Source: Leptospiraceae bacterium (GTDB taxonomy: Bacteria; Spirochaetota; Leptospiria; Leptospirales; Leptospiraceae). From it: 42,592 nucleotides of DNA. The DNA lies in contig JAGOHK010000033.1 in assembly GCA_017996175.1 (NCBI GenBank), forward strand, positions 1 to 42,592, read 5' to 3'. A program made the position numbers and the translations under genes. The notes under the pieces were generated by a model that made no database searches, was not told the origin of the DNA, and was given only the letters and a program-made list of their open reading frames with translations. This document shows, piece by piece, positions 1 through 8,005 of the stretch (its first letter is position 1; each line of letters begins with the position of its first letter).

Positions 1-2024
1 AAAAATATCCAAAGAACCGAATTCGTTTCAAATACATCGGCGGCGGTGGCGGTAAGGGTCAGCGTATTATTGGAAATAAATCAGAGGCAAAAGCCGCTGT
101 TATGGAAATTCTAGCTGAGTCAAAAGTGACTGGTGTTGGTTCTAACAGAAACTTCCTCATCGAGTTAAACATCGAAAACACTCGACACAACGAAATCCAA
201 CTTATCGGAAACGGCGAATGGTCGTTAGCCCTTGGTGGACGTGACTGTTCTCTACAAATGCACGAACAAAAACTTTTAGAAATTTCTAACACAAGAGAAA
301 TGCTAGAGCAAGAAATTGCTTCTTCCAAAGATCCAAAAAAAGCAGAAACTCTTAAAGGAGATTTAAAAGTTCTAACCGAAATGGAAGAACAATCGGAACG
401 TTTCGGCGCGGCTGTGAAATTAGATAGCGTGTCAACTTTCGAGTCGATTGTAGAAGGAACCAATCATTTCTTCATGGAAATGAATACTCGTATCCAAGTG
501 GAGCATCGTGTAACAGAGATGGCATACAAGTTGAAATTTGTAAACCCATCGAACGCAAATGATTTTTTCATTGTAGAAAGTCTTATTGAGGCTATGGCAC
601 TGTTAGCCGTTCACGGAAAACGTGTTCCAAAACCAACTCGTGTTCCAAGAAATATTTCCGGAGCAGAAGTGCGGGTAAATGCAACTAACCAAGCTCTCCA
701 ACCACACGCAGGTGGGTTAATTCAAAACTGGTCTAAACCAAGTCAGTATGAAATTCGAGACGACCAAGGAATTGGAATTCGTAATCCTGATACGGGAACA
801 TTTATCCACTATCGTTTGGCAGGAGCGTATGATTCCAATATTGCACTACTTGTGAGTTACGGCGAGTCTAGAAAAGAAAACCTAGAAAGACTCAAAGAAA
901 TTATCAAAATCACAGAGCTTCGTGGAAACGATTTGCAAACGAACATGCCTGTGCATTATGGTTTGATTAACTGGATACTTGGACATGACGTGATGTTCAA
1001 ACCAAACACAAAATTCATGTTATCCTACCTCGCGGCTGTTGGTTCTCTTGCTTCGATTCTAAAAGACGTGGATATGGAAATTGTTTGGAAGGAAGCTAGC
1101 AAAAAGCAATCTCAAGAAGATGCGGTTCTCGGAAAATTACTTTCTAGAAAGCTAACACTGATTACCCGCCCGATCAAATTACTCTTTGAAAACTCCCATT
1201 TGCTTGCAGGATTTTTAGGATACCACAACAATAAGTCTTGGAAAATCGTGAGCGGCAAAGTAGAATTTACCCGTAATCCGCTTGAGTTGTTACATGACAT
1301 GTATGAATACTTGAATCTAGAAAAAGAAGCAGGAAAAGCACCTTGCGATCAGATTTGGGATCATGATGCTGTGATTTTAGAAGAAGGACTTGCGTTCTAT
1401 CGTGACTTACAGGCGTTATCCGGTAAGAACGAGTCGTTTGCATATTTTGACGATGCACTTCGTAACAACAAAAACCCAGCACCAGAAAAAATCCCATCGG
1501 CAGTTTGGGAAAAATGTATGGGCTCGCATGTTGGTTTCCAACTTGGACTTGATATTCTAAAGATGGTTCCTAAAGTAGGAGAGGCGGCAGGATTTTTCAA
1601 AGTAGGAATGAACGAGACGCTTGACGCAGTAGTTCCACCTGAATTTGCAGATGTGGCTAATGTGAATAAGCTCATCAAGTTCCTAGCTCCTCCACCAAAG
1701 GCGAAGTCTGATGAGATCATCGCTCCAATGGGCGGAATGTTCTATTCCAAAGAAGCTCCGAACTTGCCTCCGATGATTAAAGTTGGTGATAGGTTTAACG
1801 CCGGTCAGCCGCTCTTTATCATTGAAGTCATGAAGATGTTCAACAAAATTGTCGCTCCATTTAGTGGAACCATCGTCAAAGGTTTCCTAGAAGACTCAGA
1901 CGGTAAGATCATCGGAAAAGGACAACCTATTTTCAAAGTTGTTCCTGATGAACAAATCGTAGAAGAGTCAGAAGAAGAGATTTTCAACAGGAAGAAAAAA
2001 GCTACACTCGCACTGATTGCTTAG
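1..2024 (+). CDS. Biotin carboxylase / biotin carboxyl carrier protein of an acyl-CoA carboxylase (5' partial)
   Basis: The reading frame is already open at base 3, so the N-terminus lies outside the window. The first visible residues form the glycine-rich ATP-grasp loop (KYIGGGGGKG). Further on is the biotin carboxylase signature FMEMNTRIQVEH, which carries the Glu, Asn and Arg of the active site; the usual Pro after this His is Arg here. A biotin carboxylase C-terminal domain and a long linker follow. The last ~90 residues are a biotinyl domain with EVMKM, whose Lys (codon 1833-1835) is the biotin attachment site. The enzyme would carboxylate biotin with ATP and bicarbonate and pass it to a carboxyltransferase not seen here. 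Whether the final substrate is acetyl- or propionyl-CoA cannot be told. The fusion of carboxylase and carrier on one chain is clear; the exact complex is not. Confidence 0.9.
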   Translation, partial: KYPKNRIRFKYIGGGGGKGQRIIGNKSEAKAAVMEILAESKVTGVGSNRNFLIELNIENTRHNEIQLIGNGEWSLALGGRDCSLQMHEQKLLEISNTREMLEQEIASSKDPKKAETLKGDLKVLTEMEEQSERFGAAVKLDSVSTFESIVEGTNHFFMEMNTRIQVEHRVTEMAYKLKFVNPSNANDFFIVESLIEAMALLAVHGKRVPKPTRVPRNISGAEVRVNATNQALQPHAGGLIQNWSKPSQYEIRDDQGIGIRNPDTGTFIHYRLAGAYDSNIALLVSYGESRKENLERLKEIIKITELRGNDLQTNMPVHYGLINWILGHDVMFKPNTKFMLSYLAAVGSLASILKDVDMEIVWKEASKKQSQEDAVLGKLLSRKLTLITRPIKLLFENSHLLAGFLGYHNNKSWKIVSGKVEFTRNPLELLHDMYEYLNLEKEAGKAPCDQIWDHDAVILEEGLAFYRDLQALSGKNESFAYFDDALRNNKNPAPEKIPSAVWEKCMGSHVGFQLGLDILKMVPKVGEAAGFFKVGMNETLDAVVPPEFADVANVNKLIKFLAPPPKAKSDEIIAPMGGMFYSKEAPNLPPMIKVGDRFNAGQPLFIIEVMKMFNKIVAPFSGTIVKGFLEDSDGKIIGKGQPIFKVVPDEQIVEESEEEIFNRKKKATLALIA

Positions 2025-2190
2025 GGTGTTGCGGCGACATTTTACGTGTGGGGGTTGAATAAACGTAGGGGTTGAATATATTCAACCCCTACGTTTATTC
2101 AACCCATACAATTTGTAACCGCCGCCGCGCTCTCACTATGGTCATGTTTTTTCAAGAAGATAAAAAACATGACCCCGTTCGATCGCTAAC
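2022..2190 (-). repeat. Bipartite stem-loop element, copy A
   Basis: Read on the minus strand it has AGCGATCGAACGGGG, then a 13-bp stem (2162-2174 with 2140-2152, 9-nt loop), then CCATAGTGAGAGCGCGG, then a second long hairpin based on GCGGCG/CGCCGC (2123-2128 with 2031-2036), ending in ACACCC over the stop codon of the upstream gene. The same order with the same linkers occurs at 20288-20440. It fills the gap between the carboxylase and the TPR gene, antisense to both. Function is unknown; it could be a structured RNA or a mobile palindromic repeat. Confidence 0.65.
2052..2105. repeat. Perfect 54-bp palindrome
   Basis: The sequence is its own reverse complement over 54 bases, centred between 2078 and 2079 with no loop. 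Each 27-base arm contains GGGTTGAATA twice, 17 bases apart. It forms the tip of the second hairpin of the flanking element. There is no T-run after it, so it is not a classical terminator, although a cruciform or strong RNA hairpin would be expected. Confidence 0.85.
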
Positions 2191-2230
2191 ACTCGGAGAA
2201 GTTCAACATTAACCACACAAGGACAAAACC

Positions 2231-3271
2231 ATGAAACAACTACTAACCATCTTACTCCTCACAATCGCCTTACAAGGTGTAACCGCAGAAGACATTAAAA
2301 AAGATTACCTGTCCTACAAATGGGCAAAGTATTCCTTTAACAACTTCTGGATGAAAAATATCACAGACCAAGTAAGTGCAAAGAATGAAGCGGCTAAACT
2401 AAATGCAGAAGGATTTAAACTTTACAAGTCCAAAAAAGACAAAGACGCAATTCCTAAGTATGAAGCGGCTATCGACAAGTATCCAACAGGCGAAGTTTAC
2501 TACAATTATGGAAATAGCCTTGCAAACGTTAAACGTTATGAAGATTCGATTAAAGCTTATGAAATCGCATTAAAACTTGATCCACCACGTCCAGAGCTTG
2601 CACTTTATAATATTGCCTGTTCTTATAGCCTTATGAATAAGCCGGATAACGCGTATAAGTATTTAGCGAGTGCAGTCGAGCGAGGATACAACGCATTTGA
2701 GTATATCAAAAAAGATTCTGATATGGCAAATCTTCGTAAACAACCGGATTGGGAAACAAAACTCAAATCCATCAAAGCTAAAGCGAATTACGACGAGTCT
2801 GCGCTAAATGGAATCATCACAGAAGAAGGACCAAGACAACCAGAATACTTCTATCTTTGTAAATCAGGCGTTGCTTTAAATATCGGTGGTTACCAGATTG
2901 ATTGTGAAGGTAAAGGATTCGATCGCGGCAAATGGAAGTTAGTCAATGGAGATGTCAAAGTAACATTCCAAGAAAAATGTTCTCCCGAATACGTAGCTAC
3001 TCCAGCAGAATTAAAAGAGGCAGAGTCACATCCAATGTATGAAGGTCAGTGTCCTACAGGTAAACCAAAGTTCGTTGGTTGTGCAAAAATAAATCCAAAA
3101 GAAAATTATTCCGACAGAAATTTAACTCGTGAGGATGTTCGTGCCATGTTTACACCGACTAGCGGTGAGTATGTCGCAATGACCTTCGCTAAGTTTAAGG
3201 ACGGCAAAGAACCAAAACAATGTGATCCAAACTTCAAACTAAAAGGGTTGAAGGATTATGTAGTGGAATAA
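2231..3271 (+). CDS. Exported tetratricopeptide-repeat protein
   Basis: A protein of 346 residues. It begins with a clear signal peptide (Lys, then a Leu/Ile-rich segment, cleavage likely after GVTA at residue 19), so it acts in the periplasm or at the outer membrane. Residues ~55-180 hold TPR-like helices, seen in EGFKLYKSKKDKDAIPKYEAA, VYYNYGNSLANVKRYEDSI and the LYNIACSYSLMNKPDNAYKY stretch. The C-terminal half is not TPR; it has seven scattered Cys that may form disulfides and matches no family I recognise. The ATG at 2231 is supported by AAGGA eight bases upstream. A strong hairpin follows the stop. TPR domains hold protein partners; no partner can be named. Confidence 0.75.
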   Translation: MKQLLTILLLTIALQGVTAEDIKKDYLSYKWAKYSFNNFWMKNITDQVSAKNEAAKLNAEGFKLYKSKKDKDAIPKYEAAIDKYPTGEVYYNYGNSLANVKRYEDSIKAYEIALKLDPPRPELALYNIACSYSLMNKPDNAYKYLASAVERGYNAFEYIKKDSDMANLRKQPDWETKLKSIKAKANYDESALNGIITEEGPRQPEYFYLCKSGVALNIGGYQIDCEGKGFDRGKWKLVNGDVKVTFQEKCSPEYVATPAELKEAESHPMYEGQCPTGKPKFVGCAKINPKENYSDRNLTREDVRAMFTPTSGEYVAMTFAKFKDGKEPKQCDPNFKLKGLKDYVVE

Positions 3272-3313
3272 GGCAATTAACTTAGACTCGATGTAAAAAA
3301 TTATGTTAATGTC

Positions 3314-3338
3314 ACCCCCGATTTTTTTTGTCGGGGGT
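3314..3338. terminator. Hairpin terminator after the TPR gene
   Basis: An 8-bp perfect stem (ACCCCCGA with TCGGGGGT) encloses a loop made almost only of T. It lies 43 bases after the stop codon. The T-run is in the loop rather than after the stem, so it is an atypical intrinsic terminator. Confidence 0.55.
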
Positions 3339-3498
3339 CTCAAGAACTAAAGATTCCCAAAATCACTTAGTGATGTGGATGCAGAAATATCTTATGTAAA
3401 TTCATTTCCGCAAATTTTTTAATTTTCTTTTAAAAAAAGAATAAAAATGCGCACATTGTGACTATTTCATTACCCAATCTGTATGAGGGAAAAGAAAC

Positions 3499-4092
3499 AT
3501 GGAATTCTATGAATATTTGCAAGAAGAGTTAAGTAAGATGATGGATGATTATGTTGGAATGCATGCCGAAGGGTATGAAAATGGAAAGACAGTTGATACA
3601 AATGTAAGACATTTCCCACGCGAAAAAAATCCATTTACCGAAATCAACTCTACCCTTTTGATTCCGGAAAAATACTACAAAAAGTTCATGGAAAAAGTTG
3701 CTCAACATCGCGGGGTTCGAGCGTATGTTTCCTATCTACTTTTTAACTACAAAATTCATATAGCAAGAGGACTAGTTCCATCCTACCGTAATTTCACAAC
3801 CAAATACCAAGAGAAAAATCAGAATCTAATTAAAGTTGCATTTAGACCTGTTTTGGAAGATTGGGCTGAGTTGAAGTTGTATCGAGTCAGTTTTGGGATG
3901 TCCATCTCTGCTTTTCTGGTATACTTACTGATTGCCGACTTTGTAGATTTTGCCCCAAAAGTCTCGTATTTCCTGGCGGCTGTAGGAATTTCGTTGTCCT
4001 CAAATTTGGACTTGTGCGCTAAAGTATATCTTTATCAAAAACGATCCTGCTACTCGAGTGTTTTTCAATTTAGAAAAGGTAAATATGGATAA
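3499..4092 (+). CDS. DUF1564 family protein
   Basis: A protein of 197 residues with the hallmarks of DUF1564, a paralogous family known from Leptospira: STLLIPEKYYKKFMEK, a YLLFNYKIHIARG stretch, a TKYQ motif, and VAFRPVLEDWAELKL followed by SFGMSISAFLVYLL. In typical members the last part reads like AFGKSRCWLFVYLL, as it does in the second copy in this window (19640-20140). Some members have been annotated as possible CopG-like regulators, but no function is established to my knowledge. A GAGG sits about ten bases before the ATG. The gene stands alone, with 227 bases before it and 221 after it. Compared with the second copy it has an extra ~45 N-terminal residues and a more divergent C-terminus. 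Confidence 0.8.
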   Translation: MEFYEYLQEELSKMMDDYVGMHAEGYENGKTVDTNVRHFPREKNPFTEINSTLLIPEKYYKKFMEKVAQHRGVRAYVSYLLFNYKIHIARGLVPSYRNFTTKYQEKNQNLIKVAFRPVLEDWAELKLYRVSFGMSISAFLVYLLIADFVDFAPKVSYFLAAVGISLSSNLDLCAKVYLYQKRSCYSSVFQFRKGKYG

Positions 4093-4313
4093 AAAAGTAG
4101 AGTATACCAAATTTCTATAAATGAGACCATGGTTTGAAACAAAGAAAAATTCTTCTATTAGAAAGAGTGGTATGCTATTTTACAGAAACGATTACGCTTA
4201 TTCTCAAATATGTTGAAATGGTTTAAATATCTTTTTGTCCCCCACATTTCGATACGAATGGTATACTGATTCATTTTTCTAAAAAATTGAATCCAATGAC
4301 TACATAGAATCAA

Positions 4314-4955
4314 ATGAATATCAGAACAATGACAACTCCTTCCCTTTTCCAGTCACTTGATCTCAAACCAACGGGTAAGAATCTTTTACCCCGCGATGGA
4401 GAGTTGTTTTTCTATCCCAACTTTTTTAAAGAAGAAGAAAGTGATTTCTTCTTCGGATACTTACTTCAAAATGTAAAATGGCAACAAGATAAAATTTGGA
4501 TGTTCAATAAGTATGTGGATATTCCAAGGCTCAATGCTTGGTATGGAGAGGATAATAAGAATTATTCGTATTCAGGAATTCCTATGAAGCCTAATCCTTG
4601 GTTGCCGCAGTTAGTAGAAATCAAAGATAGAATTGAAACAATTTCCAAGGTGAAATTTACAAGTGCACTCATTAACCTCTACCGAGATGGCAAAGATAGT
4701 GTTGACTGGCACGCAGACGATGAGCCTGAACTCGGAAAAAATCCCGTGATTGGCTCTGTAAGTTTTGGAGAAACGAGAGTTTTTAAGCTTCGGCATTTAA
4801 AGGATAAGTCGCTCAAAACAGATGTTGAGCTTACACATGGAAGTTTTGCGTTGATGCGAGGTGAGACTCAGCATTTTTGGGAACATAAAATTCCTAAAAC
4901 GGCTAAGCAAGTGAAGCCGCGGATCAATCTGACTTTTCGGGTGATTCATTCTTAA
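4314..4955 (+). CDS. AlkB-like alpha-ketoglutarate-dependent dioxygenase
   Basis: A protein of 213 residues that resembles the ALKBH2/3 branch of the AlkB family, which removes alkyl groups from DNA or RNA bases using Fe(II), oxygen and 2-oxoglutarate. Visible landmarks are PRLNAWYG, the iron ligands His133 and Asp135 (DWHADDE), a distal His at 191 (WEHKIPK) and PRINLTFR, whose arginines bind 2-oxoglutarate. The order and spacing are normal and all key residues are present, so it should be active. The start is not fixed by a ribosome site: ATG 4314 is used here and ATG 4329 is an alternative. It stands alone, so its regulation cannot be read from context. Confidence 0.88.
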   Translation: MNIRTMTTPSLFQSLDLKPTGKNLLPRDGELFFYPNFFKEEESDFFFGYLLQNVKWQQDKIWMFNKYVDIPRLNAWYGEDNKNYSYSGIPMKPNPWLPQLVEIKDRIETISKVKFTSALINLYRDGKDSVDWHADDEPELGKNPVIGSVSFGETRVFKLRHLKDKSLKTDVELTHGSFALMRGETQHFWEHKIPKTAKQVKPRINLTFRVIHS

Positions 4956-5081
4956 AAGAAACTTTACAGAAAATTACTTCAGGAATTAAATCATAATATG
5001 CTTCCGAAAAAACTAAATCAATTATTCATTCTTGTACCCTAGACGAAATTAAAAATCCAAACATTAATTATGTATTTGCTT

Positions 5082-5468
5082 CTATAATGGTTTACTCTTA
5101 TTTCTTCGAAATAGTTCCGCCCCAAGGGCATCCGAAACTATTTGTCTGTCTTCATCTTTCACGGTTCTACCGAGTCTTTGAATAAATGTTTTTTCTAATT
5201 GTTTTTTATTCATCCGACTCATCCAGTCTGTAAATTTTAAATCGAATACCAACAATGCTTTTGGTTTGGCGGTGGAAAGAGTTGAGGTATGGCAACTACC
5301 GCAATCAGAACGAATCCATTCTTTGATTTTGTCTTGTTTGGTTAGATGCTCTAATACGGGAATTTCCTTTTCTATTACTGGGGGATAAGATGCACAGTGA
5401 ATGAAATTTAAAAGTATGATTCCAAAGATATTTAAGGAGATATATCGAAACTGAAATGAGTGATTCAT
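5082..5468 (-). CDS. Lipoprotein with a c-type haem motif
   Basis: A protein of 128 residues with an N-terminal hydrophobic segment ending in a loose lipobox (NFIHC, Cys25), so it is probably a lipoprotein. At residues 56-60 it has CGSCH, the CXXCH motif that binds haem c covalently. The surrounding sequence (EWIRSDCGSCH, and a C-terminal LGRTVKDEDRQIVSDAL helix) looks like a small mono-haem cytochrome-like domain, but no clear axial Met is placed as in classical cytochrome c. It starts 10 bases after the CLC gene on the same strand and is probably co-transcribed with it. The link between an anion transporter and a haem lipoprotein is unexplained. Confidence 0.65.
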   Translation of the reverse strand: MNHSFQFRYISLNIFGIILLNFIHCASYPPVIEKEIPVLEHLTKQDKIKEWIRSDCGSCHTSTLSTAKPKALLVFDLKFTDWMSRMNKKQLEKTFIQRLGRTVKDEDRQIVSDALGAELFRRNKSKPL

Positions 5469-5478
5469 AGGTACAAGT

Positions 5479-7188
5479 TTACTTTCTAAGTTTTGAAAAG
5501 TAAAGTTCTAAAATTTCTTGATAACGAATATATCCGAGAAAGTTTTTTTCATCGTCGATAACTGCTGCTTTATCTAAGTTATTCGTTAAGAGTAAATCGA
5601 GGGCTTCTCCTAAGTTTTGTCTTAGAGTAATAGCTGGGATTTTTTCTACATAGTCTTGAAGATTAACTTTCGTTTTCTCATCTAGTTGCATGATTTGTAG
5701 TGTGGATATTATTCCTATATAATTTCCTTTTCTATCTAGAGCAATAAAATCTTTTTCATCCCTTTCTAGTGCTTGTTTTTTAATTTTTCGAATAGACTGT
5801 GTTATCTTAATAACTGCCGAATTATGTAAATAGGTTTTATAGTGGTAAATAGGCATTGTCCGCAAAATATCGGTTTGGATATCCCAATGATGAGCAGGTG
5901 AATGAAACCTATCTAGAATTTGACCTTGATAAAGATTTAATTTTCTAGATAATAAAAATGCAACAATGGAGCAAAACATTAGAGGAGGAAGTAACACATA
6001 ATTACCCACCATTTCGCAAACCATTATCATTGCCGCAATCGGGGCACTGGCTACGCCTGCATAAAACGCGCCCATTCCCACTAAAATAAAACTTTTATAA
6101 TGTTGGGGATCTAAATTATAAAATAGTCCCGCAATTTCTGCTACAAACATTCCAATCGTTCCGCCTAAAAATAGCGAAGGTCCGAAAATTCCACCGGAGC
6201 CACCAGATCCTATCGTAAAAGAGGTAGCTAAAATTTTAAATCCAATAACAAAAAGTGCAAATTGTATCATTTCGATTTTAGGGATCGCAGTGTAAGTCTC
6301 AGGTTTAAGCAAAAAATCTTGGAGATAAGTTTCACCCGTTCCTGCAACAACGGGAAAAAAAAGATATACTATTCCACATACGAGTCCACCGATGGCTGGC
6401 TTAAATGGTGGATATATTTTCCAATTGATAAAAAATAATTTTACCTTCTGAATGAGTTTAACGAGTATTAGCCCTACAAAAAAACAAATTATTCCGAGTA
6501 TTGGATATAGAGGTAAATACTTTGGTGAAAGTTCGCTTAAAGTAAATAAATCTCTGTGAACAAATCCAAAAAAACTCAAAAGAAAATAAGCGGATACGGA
6601 AGATATAATTGCGGGAATGAGTGCATCACTTTCAATATCTTCTTTGTAGACCATTTCAATTGCCGTGATCGCTCCCCCGAGTGGTGCTTGGAAAATAGTT
6701 CCTAGAGATGCGGCGGCACCGGCTAATAGTAATGTTCTCCTTGCCCTTGCCCCACCGCCGAATACATTATTAATTTTGGAACCAATGCTTGCCCCGATTT
6801 GTGCGGAGGGTCCTTCTTTGCCTGCACTTCCTCCCGATGACAGAGTAAGAATCGTAACTATAGCTTTAAATATTGAAATTCGCCCACGTATTTCACCATT
6901 TTGATTGTGAAAAGCATCTAGTAGACCATCAATTCCGTTGCCTTTAGCCTCTGGGCAATAGTAATGGGTGATAAGTCCTACTAGGATTCCGCCTAACACT
7001 GGTAAAATTAAACTAAACCAGTTTAATTCGAATGAATAGAGGTTGTTAAATGGAATCTGATCGAAATGAAACAACCTTTCACAAAATATTAAAATCTTAG
7101 AGAATAAAATTACAAATAAACCTGTAATTATTCCCGTAAGAAATGAAAGAAAGTAAATATGTAAGCTGTTTTTTATTTTTATGCTCAT
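5479..7188 (-). CDS. CLC-type anion transporter with C-terminal CBS domains
   Basis: A protein of 569 residues. The first ~420 are the CLC membrane domain: NGIDGLLDAFH near residue 84, the gating-glutamate motif GKEGP (Glu125), FQAPLGGAITAIEMV, and GSGGSGGIFGPSLFLGG. The last ~130 residues form a CBS pair, which usually senses adenine nucleotides. The gating Glu is present. The internal proton glutamate of E. coli ClcA (Glu203 in IIEEM) seems to be Met here (AIEMV), so whether it is a proton-coupled exchanger is open. It moves chloride or another small anion across the inner membrane. It lies 61 bases after a CsoR-family repressor on the same strand and 10 before a haem lipoprotein. Confidence 0.9.
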   Translation of the reverse strand: MSIKIKNSLHIYFLSFLTGIITGLFVILFSKILIFCERLFHFDQIPFNNLYSFELNWFSLILPVLGGILVGLITHYYCPEAKGNGIDGLLDAFHNQNGEIRGRISIFKAIVTILTLSSGGSAGKEGPSAQIGASIGSKINNVFGGGARARRTLLLAGAAASLGTIFQAPLGGAITAIEMVYKEDIESDALIPAIISSVSAYFLLSFFGFVHRDLFTLSELSPKYLPLYPILGIICFFVGLILVKLIQKVKLFFINWKIYPPFKPAIGGLVCGIVYLFFPVVAGTGETYLQDFLLKPETYTAIPKIEMIQFALFVIGFKILATSFTIGSGGSGGIFGPSLFLGGTIGMFVAEIAGLFYNLDPQHYKSFILVGMGAFYAGVASAPIAAMIMVCEMVGNYVLLPPLMFCSIVAFLLSRKLNLYQGQILDRFHSPAHHWDIQTDILRTMPIYHYKTYLHNSAVIKITQSIRKIKKQALERDEKDFIALDRKGNYIGIISTLQIMQLDEKTKVNLQDYVEKIPAITLRQNLGEALDLLLTNNLDKAAVIDDEKNFLGYIRYQEILELYFSKLRK

Positions 7189-7249
7189 ACAAAAATATAC
7201 TTACAACAGGAATTTGATTCTGATTCATTGCAAGAAATTTTAACCTAGC

Positions 7250-7513
7250 TTACAAAGTAAATGCAGCTTCGATAACAGATTTTAATTCTTTTTCTATACT
7301 CTTTTTGGGATTTTTCCCACTCATACATTCGTCCATGTGATTGGATACATAAGCTTCTCCGAATTTTTTAAGAGCATTATTTGCAGCTTTAATTAAATGC
7401 ATTGTTTTTATACATTCCATATCTACATCAGATTCTAAACTTCTCTTAATACTTTCTAATTGTCCTTGAATTCTGCTGAGCCTAGAAATTAGATCAGTTT
7501 TCTGTTTAGTCAT
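7250..7513 (-). CDS. CsoR/RcnR-family transcriptional repressor
   Basis: An all-helical protein of 87 residues of the DUF156 family (ISRLSRIQGQLESIKR is the typical first helix). The ligand positions match copper-sensing CsoR exactly: Cys34, His59 and Cys63, with spacings of 25 and 4. CstR-type persulfide sensors, as I recall, keep the two Cys but lack the His. Yet the divergent neighbours are a rhodanese and a DUF2892 protein, the usual partners of sulfur-sensing members. The inducer may therefore be Cu(I) or reactive sulfur. GAGGT lies five bases before the ATG, and a 16-bp operator overlaps its promoter, which suggests autorepression. Confidence 0.9.
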   Translation of the reverse strand: MTKQKTDLISRLSRIQGQLESIKRSLESDVDMECIKTMHLIKAANNALKKFGEAYVSNHMDECMSGKNPKKSIEKELKSVIEAAFTL

Positions 7514-7541
7514 ATTTTACCTCAATTGCAATTTTTATCAT

Positions 7542-7569
7542 AGCATACCCTATATAGTATAGAGGTCAA
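7542..7569 (-). promoter_or_regulatory. Promoter and operator of the CsoR-family gene
   Basis: On the minus strand, TTGACC (7569-7564) and TATGCT (7547-7542) are separated by 16 bases, a good sigma-70 promoter. The 16-bp site ATACCCTATATAGTAT (7545-7560) fills most of the spacer and enters the -10 box. An ATAC-N8-GTAT site of the same form lies at 7599-7614. The ribosome site ACCTC (plus strand 7519-7523) follows. Confidence 0.65.
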
Positions 7570-7592
7570 ATATTTTTTTGCTTGCTTTTTTT

Positions 7593-7614
7593 TATAATAT
7601 ACCCCCTATGGTAT
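7593..7614 (+). promoter_or_regulatory. -10 box and operator of the rhodanese gene
   Basis: A perfect TATAAT (7593-7598) is followed at once by ATACCCCCTATGGTAT (7599-7614), which has the form ATAC-N8-GTAT, the same as the site at 7545-7560, and resembles CsoR/CstR operators with C and G runs. No good -35 box is seen. Transcription would start within the operator, so a bound repressor would block initiation. Confidence 0.6.
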
Positions 7615-7616
7615 AT

Positions 7617-7991
7617 ATGAAAGTAAATATAGGAAATTTAATCTATCTGGCAATTGGAATTTTAGGAATTTTCTTTGCCTTAAAATTGGTTAACGGAGGA
7701 ATATCAGCTGTGGATAAAAAAGAAGTGATTAGTCATATCAAAGATGGTGCTTTGATTGTAGATGTTCGAACTGGGGAAGAATATGCATCAGGTCATTACC
7801 CGAATGCAAAGAATATCCCTGTAGATCAAGTGGAATCAAAGTTGAAGGATTTTGGAAACAAGGACGGTAAAGTCGTAGTTTATTGTAGATCAGGTGGAAG
7901 ATCGTCGAAAGCCAAAGCTATTTTGGAAGCAAATGGGTTTAAGAATGTAGTCAATGGTGGTGGTCTTTCTGACATGCCTGAAGTAAAATAG
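7617..7991 (+). CDS. Membrane-anchored rhodanese-like sulfurtransferase
   Basis: One N-terminal membrane segment (residues ~7-25) is followed by a single rhodanese domain of ~90 residues: DGALIVDVRTGEEYASGHYP, then the active-site loop CRSGGRS with nucleophile Cys90, then GFKNVVNGGG. It would carry sulfane sulfur as a Cys persulfide at the inner membrane. The frame extends upstream to 7578 (TTG), but the -10 box lies at 7593-7598, so the start must be ATG 7608 or 7617. Neither has a ribosome site, and the transcript would be leaderless or nearly so. It is followed 14 bases later by a DUF2892 protein. Together they resemble the two halves of E. coli YgaP split into two genes. Confidence 0.88.
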   Translation: MKVNIGNLIYLAIGILGIFFALKLVNGGISAVDKKEVISHIKDGALIVDVRTGEEYASGHYPNAKNIPVDQVESKLKDFGNKDGKVVVYCRSGGRSSKAKAILEANGFKNVVNGGGLSDMPEVK

Positions 7992-8005
7992 GTGAGGGTA
8001 AAATT

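Noticed and set aside
4102-4262. AGTATACC / GGTATACT inverted repeat around the gap before alkB
   Set aside because: Eight-base arms 150 bases apart in AT-rich DNA are likely chance.
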